Source: UBA10449 sp005883585 (lineage in GTDB: Bacteria; Chloroflexota; Dormibacteria; Dormibacterales; Dormibacteraceae). From it: DNA of 15,503 nt. Below, piece after piece: positions 6,309-11,888 of this stretch. The notes under the pieces are model-generated. The model was not told the origin of the DNA. It did not search any database and was given only the letters and a program-made list of their open reading frames with translations. The stretch covers positions 1 to 15,503 of the forward strand of contig VBFD01000041.1 of the NCBI GenBank assembly GCA_005883585.1, given 5' to 3'. The translations under genes and the position numbers were made by a program. Position 1 is the stretch's first letter. Each line of letters begins with the position of its first letter.

Positions 6309-6772
6309 AGCCGGCTTCCGTCCGCCCGATCGAAGGTGTCGTGATCAAGGAGCTCGTCACACACGTTGACGAGCGCGGTTTCTTTCGCGAGGTGATCCGC
6401 GAGACCGACGATTTCTTCGAGCATTTCGGCCAGTGGAGCCACTCCCTGATGCATCCCGGCGCGGCCAAGGCCTGGCACATTCACCAAAGGCAGACCGACT
6501 GGTGGTACGTCGTTGGGGCGCTGAAGGTGGCTCTGTACGACACACGCGAAGGTTCGCCGACAAAGGGCAGTCTCATGCAATTTCTGATGGGTGATGCGCA
6601 TGCCACGTGCGTGAAGATCCCGCCGGGCGTTGCCCACGGGTGCCGGGCGCTCGAGCGCAGTCATCTCCTCTACATCAGTTCGAATGTCTATGCGCCCGAT
6701 GACGAGGGCCGGATCCCGCACGATGACCCGTCCATCGGGTACGACTGGACGGCCGGCCCTGAGATCACATAG
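6305..6772 (+). CDS. rmlC: dTDP-4-dehydrorhamnose 3,5-epimerase family protein, short form
   Basis: A 155-residue cupin of the RmlC family, which epimerises C3 and C5 of dTDP-4-keto-6-deoxyglucose. Family features are DERGFFREV (residues 22-30), the cupin core KAWHIHQRQTDWWYVVGALKVALYD, PPGVAHGCRAL, and YAPDDEGRIPHDDPSIGYDW near the end. His58 aligns with the catalytic His of the usual RGLHYQ motif, but the motif itself is altered. The protein stops about 25 residues earlier than classical RmlC (about 180), losing the tail in which the usual catalytic Asp is found. It may therefore be a divergent epimerase with different activity or stereochemistry. It starts inside the rmlA stop (ATGA), and rmlB follows after 12 nt, so it is co-transcribed with both. 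The family assignment is firm; the exact reaction is less so. Confidence 0.78.
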   Translation: MKPASVRPIEGVVIKELVTHVDERGFFREVIRETDDFFEHFGQWSHSLMHPGAAKAWHIHQRQTDWWYVVGALKVALYDTREGSPTKGSLMQFLMGDAHATCVKIPPGVAHGCRALERSHLLYISSNVYAPDDEGRIPHDDPSIGYDWTAGPEIT

Positions 6773-6784
6773 CGGCTGCATGGC

Positions 6785-7813
6785 ATGAGGTCGTTCAAGC
6801 GCCTCCTGGTTGCGGGGGGCGCGGGCTTCATCGGCTCGAACTTCGTCCGGCTCCTGCGGAGCACGCGGCCTCAGATAGAGATCACAGTCCTCGACAAGCT
6901 CACTTACGCCGGCAACCCGGCGAACCTTGCCGAGTTCGAAGGCACAGGCGGTTACAGGTTCGTTCACGGAGACATCTGTGACGGCAAGCTCGTCGATTCG
7001 CTTGCGGCCGGCGTGGACGCCATCGTGAACTTCGCGGCCGAAACGCACGTAGATCGTTCGCTCCTGGAACCGCTCGCGTTCATCGACACCGACGTGCGCG
7101 GAACCGCCGTCCTTTGCGAGGCGGCACGGAAACACTCGCATCGCGTCTTTCTTCTCATCAGCACCGACGAGGTCTACGGCGAGGTGCGCGAGGGCCGCTC
7201 GCGTGAGGGCGACGCGCTCAAGCCGCGCAGCCCGTACTCGGCAAGCAAGGCCGGCGGCGAGCACATCGCGCACGCTTACGCCGAGAGCTTCGGGCTGCCC
7301 CTGTTGGTGACGCGGGGCTCGAACACATTCGGGCCGTACCAGTACCCGGAAAAGCTCGTGCCGGTATTGATCACGAACGCCATCGACAACCTTCCGCTGC
7401 CTCTGTACAACGATGGCTCGGCGGTGCGCGATTACGTCCACGTCGAGGATCACTGCCGGGCGATCGATCTCGTCCTGCACGACGCGCCGCTGGCGGACCC
7501 CGTCTACAACATCGGGACCGGCGTCGAAACCGATGGCAACCACGTCGCCAATGCGGTGCTGGAGATCATGGGCAAGCCCAAGAGCCTCATCCAGTACGTC
7601 GCCGACCGTCCCGGCCATGACTACCGCTATGCGCTCGATGTGACGCGGATCACCGACCTGGGTTGGGAGCCGCGGGTCACCTTCGAGGAGGGATTGGAGC
7701 GGACTGTGCGCTGGTACGTCGACCACCCGGATTGGTGGCGCCCGTTGAGGTCGGGCGAGTACTGGGACTACTACAAGCGCAACTACCGGCCGCTCACGAC
7801 GCCTTCTTCCTGA
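6785..7813 (+). CDS. rmlB: dTDP-glucose 4,6-dehydratase
   Basis: Extended short-chain dehydrogenase that turns dTDP-glucose into dTDP-4-keto-6-deoxyglucose using bound NAD. The 342-residue length is typical. The Rossmann motif GGAGFIGSNF starts at residue 11. The RmlB-type DKLTYAGNPANL (37-48), NFAAETHVDRSL (82-93) and STDEVYGE (126-133) are all present, giving the catalytic Thr127-Asp128-Glu129. The Tyr-x3-Lys pair is Y151/K155 in PYSASKAGGEH. TRGSNTFGPYQYPEKLVP and the C-terminal YYKRNYRP also fit. It starts at the ATG at 6785 without a visible ribosome-binding site, 12 nt after rmlC. Its last 20 bp overlap the end of the convergent GT2 gene. With RmlA and the RmlC homologue it supplies an activated 6-deoxy-4-keto sugar; the reductase RmlD is not in the window. 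Confidence 0.94.
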   Translation: MRSFKRLLVAGGAGFIGSNFVRLLRSTRPQIEITVLDKLTYAGNPANLAEFEGTGGYRFVHGDICDGKLVDSLAAGVDAIVNFAAETHVDRSLLEPLAFIDTDVRGTAVLCEAARKHSHRVFLLISTDEVYGEVREGRSREGDALKPRSPYSASKAGGEHIAHAYAESFGLPLLVTRGSNTFGPYQYPEKLVPVLITNAIDNLPLPLYNDGSAVRDYVHVEDHCRAIDLVLHDAPLADPVYNIGTGVETDGNHVANAVLEIMGKPKSLIQYVADRPGHDYRYALDVTRITDLGWEPRVTFEEGLERTVRWYVDHPDWWRPLRSGEYWDYYKRNYRPLTTPSS

Positions 7814-8558
7814 AGCGGGCAGCGATCCCGACCCAGTACCAGCGCAAGTAGCGCGGCAGCCAGGTCCACAGCCGGAAGCGGCTCTCGCCCGCGGTGCGAT
7901 CGCGCCAGGTCGTCGGCACCTCGGCGATCCGCATTCCGAGCGCATAAGCCTTGACCGTGAGCTCCAGCCCGAGCTCGAACCCGCCGTTGGATTCGATCGT
8001 CACGCGCTGCAGCAGGCGCTTCGAGTACAGCCGGTAATTGCTGGTGGCGTCATGGATGGGCAATCCGCCCAACCAGTGCAGCGAGAGGCCGGCCATGCGG
8101 GACATCGTTCGTTTAAGCAGCGGACCACCGATTTGGTGGCCGCCGCGCATGTAGCGCGACCCGGCGACCACGTCCGCGCCGCCGCTTGACAGCGCAAACA
8201 TCGCGTCGATGTCGCCGGGATCATCGGACCCGTCGCCCATGGTCACCAGCACGTGCGGCGCACTTGCGGCCGCCAGACCCGACTTCAGGGCGTTGAGCAC
8301 TCCCCGACCGATGTCGTTGCGGTGGAGAGTGAGCTCGGGCAGCTCGGCCTGCAGCCGTTTCACCACGGGCACGGTGGTGTCGCCATCGAAGTCGTGCACG
8401 ACCAGGACCTCCAGCGGGCGCGTGCGCGTGCGCTCGACGATCCCGCGAAGCGTCGGCACCACGTTCTCGCCCTCGTTGTAGACAGGTACGACAACGCTGA
8501 GCGCCGGTGCCTCGTGTTCGATCAGATGCGTCCCGCCTCGATCTCTTCGCGTATCCAT
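7794..8558 (-). CDS. GT2-family glycosyltransferase (DPM1/polyprenyl-phosphate type)
   Basis: A 254-residue single-domain GT-A glycosyltransferase, probably moving a sugar to a polyprenyl phosphate or a growing glycan at the inner membrane face. It opens with ALSVVVPVYNEGENV and has MGDGSDDPGDIDAMF as the acidic metal-binding region. It continues with VVAGSRYMRGG, DATSNYRLYSKRLL and the TTWRDRTAGESRFRLWTW block typical of DPM1-like enzymes. The first acidic motif reads VVHDFDGDTT rather than the common DDGSxD. No transmembrane helices are evident, only an amphipathic RYLRWYWVGIAARF end. The ATG at 8558 overlaps the SDR gene by 37 bp. A CTG at 8525, forming CTGA with the SDR stop, would start the protein right at the conserved N-terminus (IEHEAPALSVVVP) and is an alternative. 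It is the third gene of a minus-strand unit. Donor and acceptor are unknown. Confidence 0.88.
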   Translation of the reverse strand: MDTRRDRGGTHLIEHEAPALSVVVPVYNEGENVVPTLRGIVERTRTRPLEVLVVHDFDGDTTVPVVKRLQAELPELTLHRNDIGRGVLNALKSGLAAASAPHVLVTMGDGSDDPGDIDAMFALSSGGADVVAGSRYMRGGHQIGGPLLKRTMSRMAGLSLHWLGGLPIHDATSNYRLYSKRLLQRVTIESNGGFELGLELTVKAYALGMRIAEVPTTWRDRTAGESRFRLWTWLPRYLRWYWVGIAARFRKKAS

Positions 8559-9544
8559 GGAACGACCTCGTCGAGCATCGCGTCAAGCGTGGTGGTCGCC
8601 TCGAAGCCAAGTACCTCGCGCGCCTTGCGCACATCGGGCACGCGCCGCTGAACGTCGTGCTCGTAAGGCGGATCGGAAACCAGGTGCAGCGGCCGGCTGG
8701 TTCCGTAGACCTTCCGCCAGATCGTCTCCGCCAGCTCGCGTACCGTCGTCGATGCCGCGGTCGAGAGGTTGAAGTCTTCGTTGACCGCGCGCGGCGACTC
8801 CATGGCCAGCCGGATGCCCCGCGCGAGGTCGCCGCCGTAGGTGTAGTGACGCACCTGACTGCCGTCGCCAAGAATGTGGAGTGGATCCTGGCCCTTGATG
8901 ACCTTCTGGCAGAGGTCGGGGACGACGTGGCTCATGGCGAGCTTGACGTTGCCACTCATGATGTCGTGGTCGCGGAGCGCGCGCCGCTCCCCGATGCCAA
9001 CGCAGTTGAACGGCCTGACGATCGTGTAGGGAAGGCTGTACTGCTCGTGCGCGCCATGCGCGAAATACTCCACGGCCAGCTTCTGAAAACCGTACGTCGA
9101 TCGGGGTGGTGGGCTCGTTCGCTCCGCGCCCTCAGGAGTGGGGAAGACCTCGGCCGACTCGAAGACCATGCTGCTGGAGATCACGGTGATCCTCTCGAGC
9201 CGGCCGCTCCGGCGAGCCGCGATTGCCGCATCGAACGTGGCGGCGCAGATGCGCTCGTTCTCGGCCAGCAGGTCATAAGCGAACTCGTGGAAGTACGAGA
9301 TACCGCCGATCATCGCGGCGCCGGCGACGACCTGGTCGCAGTCGAGGGCGAGCTCGGTGAGCAGCTTGGCGTCCTTGGCATCGCCCTCCATGAGCCGGTA
9401 GCGAGGGTCGTCGTCGTGGCCGCGCCGCACCGGACCGTACTTGCTGAAGTTGTCGACGCCGACCACCTCGTGGCCGGCCTGCAGCAGCTCGGCGACGAGA
9501 TATCCGCAGATGAACCCGGCGCTGCCGGTGACTAATACCTTCAG
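8522..9544 (-). CDS. NAD-dependent epimerase/dehydratase (extended SDR), CTG start
   Basis: An extended SDR acting on a nucleotide sugar (GalE/dTDP-glucose dehydratase-like family). With the full N-terminus it has 340 residues: (M)KVLVTGSAGFICGYLVAELLQAGHEVVGVDNFSKYG. The NAD motif is G7-S-A-G10-F-I-C-G14, slightly shifted from GxxGxxG. The catalytic elements are ISSSMVFE (Ser) and YGFQKLAVEYF (Tyr-x3-Lys), and FNCVGIGE and YTYGGDLARGI are further family blocks. No ATG, GTG or TTG precedes the Rossmann motif. The first canonical codon is the GTG at 9466, which would delete it. The CTG at 9544 overlaps the upstream dehydrogenase stop as CTGA and is the best start. It lies between a nucleotide-sugar dehydrogenase and a glycosyltransferase, so it probably modifies the sugar acid that the former makes. 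The exact substrate is not known. Confidence 0.82.
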   Translation of the reverse strand: MKVLVTGSAGFICGYLVAELLQAGHEVVGVDNFSKYGPVRRGHDDDPRYRLMEGDAKDAKLLTELALDCDQVVAGAAMIGGISYFHEFAYDLLAENERICAATFDAAIAARRSGRLERITVISSSMVFESAEVFPTPEGAERTSPPPRSTYGFQKLAVEYFAHGAHEQYSLPYTIVRPFNCVGIGERRALRDHDIMSGNVKLAMSHVVPDLCQKVIKGQDPLHILGDGSQVRHYTYGGDLARGIRLAMESPRAVNEDFNLSTAASTTVRELAETIWRKVYGTSRPLHLVSDPPYEHDVQRRVPDVRKAREVLGFEATTTLDAMLDEVVPWIREEIEAGRI

Positions 9545-10728
9545 AGTCGTATCGGGCCGGTGATGCCCCAGACGTCGACAACCTGGCGCCCTTTGAGGTC
9601 GAGCTTCTTGTACGCGCGGTGTGGGGCGGCGATGACGAGCAGGTCCGCTTCCTGCAAGACTCGGTCCAGCGGCAGGAACGACTCGTCATGTATGTATGGG
9701 TCGGTGCAGATCACACGGGCGCCCTTGAAGGCGGCGAGCTTGCGCAGCTTGTAGCTCAGCGACGCGCGCGGGTCGTCCGACTCGCCCTTGAACGCCATGC
9801 CGAGAATTCCAAGGGTCCTGCCGGCGAGCGGCTGCCGGGAATCGAGGCTGTCGACGATGTAGTTGGGCAAGCCTTCGTTGATCTGCATCGCGGCCTGGCC
9901 CATGGGGAAGCGGTCCGGTGTGAAAGCCGAGAGCTGCATGGTGTCCTTGAGCAAGCACGGACCGGCGGCGAAGCCCGGCCCGGGGAGGTCGGCCGCGCGC
10001 GGGTAGTCTTGGCGCACCGCGTTCAGCACGCGGTCGTAGTCGACGCCGGAGCGATGGGCGATCTGGAAGAACTGGTTGGCGATCGCGAACTTCATGTAGC
10101 GCCAGGTGTTGGTGAGCAGCTTCGCGAGCTCGGCCTCGAGCGGCGTGGTGCGAACGATCTGCACGCCCATCGGCGCGAACAGGCCGCGCGCCTTCTCGAA
10201 TGCGTCGTCTGACGAGACGCCGATCAGCTGCGGCAGGCTTCGGATCTCCTCGAGGGCGTGGCCCTCCGCGATGCGCTCCGGGCAGAACGCGACGTCGGCG
10301 TCGATGCCTTCCGCTCGGATCCGTCTCTCGACCGCTTGCGTCGTGCCTGGGAAGACCGTCGAGCGCAGCACGACCAGACAGCCGTCGTGAAGGTGCGGCA
10401 TGAGCTCGTCGAGCACCCGATCGAACACCTGAACGGAGGGATTCATGAACTCGTCGATCGGAGTGCCAATCACAAGGACGACGGTGTCGGTGCGAGCCAG
10501 CATGCTGGGATCGGACGCGAGCACGAGGCGGCCGGTCGGGAGGATCTTGCGCAGCAGCTCTTCGGCGCCGTTCTCCAGAAACGGCACAGTGCCCGATCGC
10601 ACCTGCTCGATCTTCGCGTGATCGATGTCGTCGATTCCGACTTTGTAGCCGCAATCGGCAAACGAAAGTGCGAGCGGGAGGCCGACGTGCCCACAGCCGC
10701 CGACGACGACAACGTCCAAGCGTTCCAT
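9541..10728 (-). CDS. Nucleotide-sugar 6-dehydrogenase (UDP-Glc/UDP-ManNAc DH family)
   Basis: NAD-dependent four-electron dehydrogenase that oxidises the C6 alcohol of a UDP-sugar to the acid. From the ATG at 10728 it has 395 residues. The NAD motif is VVVVGGCGHVGLPLALSFADCG (residues 6-27). STVFPGTT, CPERIAEGHALEE and LLTNTWRYMKFAIANQFFQIA are family blocks. GPCLLKDT holds the catalytic Cys258, and GMAFKGESDDPRASLSY belongs to the C-terminal domain. It belongs to a different branch from the second dehydrogenase in the window: GHVGLP and GPCLLKD here versus GYVGL and GGSCFPKD there. That branch is closer to WecC/VipA-like enzymes, so the substrate may be UDP-ManNAc or UDP-GlcNAc rather than UDP-glucose. 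An in-frame upstream start would add 33 unrelated residues. A CATAAT box sits 9 nt before the ATG. It heads the dehydrogenase-SDR-GT2 unit. Confidence 0.87.
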   Translation of the reverse strand: MERLDVVVVGGCGHVGLPLALSFADCGYKVGIDDIDHAKIEQVRSGTVPFLENGAEELLRKILPTGRLVLASDPSMLARTDTVVLVIGTPIDEFMNPSVQVFDRVLDELMPHLHDGCLVVLRSTVFPGTTQAVERRIRAEGIDADVAFCPERIAEGHALEEIRSLPQLIGVSSDDAFEKARGLFAPMGVQIVRTTPLEAELAKLLTNTWRYMKFAIANQFFQIAHRSGVDYDRVLNAVRQDYPRAADLPGPGFAAGPCLLKDTMQLSAFTPDRFPMGQAAMQINEGLPNYIVDSLDSRQPLAGRTLGILGMAFKGESDDPRASLSYKLRKLAAFKGARVICTDPYIHDESFLPLDRVLQEADLLVIAAPHRAYKKLDLKGRQVVDVWGITGPIRL

Positions 10729-10737
10729 GGCCGCCAA

Positions 10738-10743
10738 ATTATG
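10738..10743 (-). promoter_or_regulatory. -10 element for the minus-strand nucleotide-sugar dehydrogenase
   Basis: The minus strand reads CATAAT and ends 9 nt before the ATG at 10728. It overlaps the plus-strand TATGAT of the GT4 gene, so both divergent transcripts appear to use one AT-rich patch. Confidence 0.5.
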
Positions 10744-10745
10744 AT
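10740..10745 (+). promoter_or_regulatory. -10 element for the GT4 gene
   Basis: TATGAT lies 11 nt before the GTG at 10757 (5 nt before an in-frame TTG at 10751, too close for a start on a leaderless mRNA). There is no ribosome-binding site in between. It overlaps by 4 bp the -10 of the divergent dehydrogenase gene. Confidence 0.45.
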
Positions 10746-10756
10746 GACTTTTGCTC

Positions 10757-11878
10757 GTGACTCCATCGCTCCGGGTCGCACCGTCGGTGCTGCTCGACAT
10801 GCGCCCACTGCAAGGGCCGAGCGCCAAGCGTGGAGTCGGCTCCTATGCCAGCGGCATCCTTCACGGCCTGATCGCAGAAGGCTTCGATCCCAATCTGACT
10901 CTTCTGCTCGACTCCGACCTGCCTGTGCCGCCCCTGCCGGTCGGCGAGTACAGGCTGGCCTCGTCCCGGCGCCGCTATCGGGGCCACCTGGCAGCCTACG
11001 AAGAGGCTGCCGTCCTGGGCCCCGACCTCGCACGGATCGCTCCCGATCTCTATCACGCCATCGACCTCAAGCTGCCGGCACAGTCGCCGGTGCCCTTGGT
11101 CGTCACGCTGCACGACCTCATCCCCTGGGCCTGGGGCGGGCCGACGATGCGTGGCGAGCGGTTCCGTTTTTGGCTCGGGCGGCGGTTGCTCAGGCGCGCG
11201 GACCTCGTCCTGGCGGTGTCCCAGGCGACCGCGGATGATGCCGTCCGCCTCGGTAGGGTCGACCCCACCCGAATTCAGATCGTGCCCGAGGCGGCCGGCG
11301 ATGAGTTCAAACCAAGGCCCGGAGCCCCGGATAGGGTCCGGCGTCGCTGGGGGCTGAAGCGAGGGTACCTGCTGTTCGTCGGCGCCCTCGACGCAAGGAA
11401 AGACCCGGCCGCGCTGCTACGCGCATGGGGTGCCGCAACCAAGACGCATCCCGAGCTCGAGCTCGTGATCGTCGGCGATCCCGGTCGTCAGGCTCCACGA
11501 ACGATGCTCGGAGCCCACATGCTCGGCCAGGTCGACGACGCCGAGCTGGCCGACCTCTACGCCGCCGCCGGCTGCCTCCTGTTTCCCAGCCGCTACGAGG
11601 GTTTCGGTCTTCCATGCCTGGAGGCGATGGCCTGCGGCTGCCCCGTCGCCGCGTTTCGGAACTCGAGCGTGCCCGAGGTTGTAGGCGATGCGGCTGAATT
11701 GGTGCCAGACGGCGATGCCGAAGCGCTCGGCCGCGCGGCACTTGCGCTGTCCCAAAACCCCGACCATGCGCGGCGGTCGGGGTTCGAACGGGCGAAAGCG
11801 TTCGGCTGGCGAAAGGCCGCCCGCCAAACCATTGCCGCCTATGTGGCTGTCTTCGCCAAGCGCCGCCTGCTGAGATAA
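10757..11878 (+). CDS. GT4-family glycosyltransferase (GT-B fold)
   Basis: A 373-residue retaining glycosyltransferase, cytosolic or membrane-associated, that adds a sugar from a nucleotide donor during polysaccharide assembly. The N-terminal half starts RVAPSVLLDMRPLQGPSAKRGVGSYASGIL, the usual acceptor-domain opening with the Gly-rich loop, and contains VVTLHDLIPW. The donor half has YLLFVGALDARKDPAALLRAW, ELELVIVGD, LGQVDDAELADLYAAAGCLLFPSRYEGFGLPCLEAMACGCPVA (the E-x7-E motif) and SSVPEVVGDAAELV. I start it at the GTG at 10757; a TTG two codons earlier is the alternative. It ends in TAA at 11878, which lies within the -10 box of the next gene. Mannosyl- or glucosyltransferase activity is common in this group, but the donor here cannot be told. 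Confidence 0.9.
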   Translation: MTPSLRVAPSVLLDMRPLQGPSAKRGVGSYASGILHGLIAEGFDPNLTLLLDSDLPVPPLPVGEYRLASSRRRYRGHLAAYEEAAVLGPDLARIAPDLYHAIDLKLPAQSPVPLVVTLHDLIPWAWGGPTMRGERFRFWLGRRLLRRADLVLAVSQATADDAVRLGRVDPTRIQIVPEAAGDEFKPRPGAPDRVRRRWGLKRGYLLFVGALDARKDPAALLRAWGAATKTHPELELVIVGDPGRQAPRTMLGAHMLGQVDDAELADLYAAAGCLLFPSRYEGFGLPCLEAMACGCPVAAFRNSSVPEVVGDAAELVPDGDAEALGRAALALSQNPDHARRSGFERAKAFGWRKAARQTIAAYVAVFAKRRLLR

Positions 11879-11879
11879 T
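11874..11879 (+). promoter_or_regulatory. -10 element for the intein-containing dehydrogenase
   Basis: GATAAT lies 9 nt before the GTG at 11889 and overlaps the TAA stop of the GT4 gene. There is no ribosome-binding site before the GTG. The spacing matches the other leaderless-type starts in the window. Confidence 0.45.
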
Positions 11880-11888
11880 CGGCCGGCT

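Noticed and set aside
6257..7945. A 562-codon open frame on the minus strand across rmlA, rmlC and rmlB
   Set aside because: It is antisense to three clear enzymes, Arg/Val/Asp-rich, and shows no domain or signal. It is a typical GC-rich shadow.
8507..9535. A 342-codon plus-strand open frame opposite the SDR gene
   Set aside because: It mirrors the SDR codons, while the minus-strand SDR has NAD and catalytic motifs.
10258..11238. A 326-codon plus-strand open frame spanning the divergent dehydrogenase/GT4 gap
   Set aside because: It runs over two well-supported genes in wrong frames and across their promoters. Low-complexity Arg/Ala/Pro composition.
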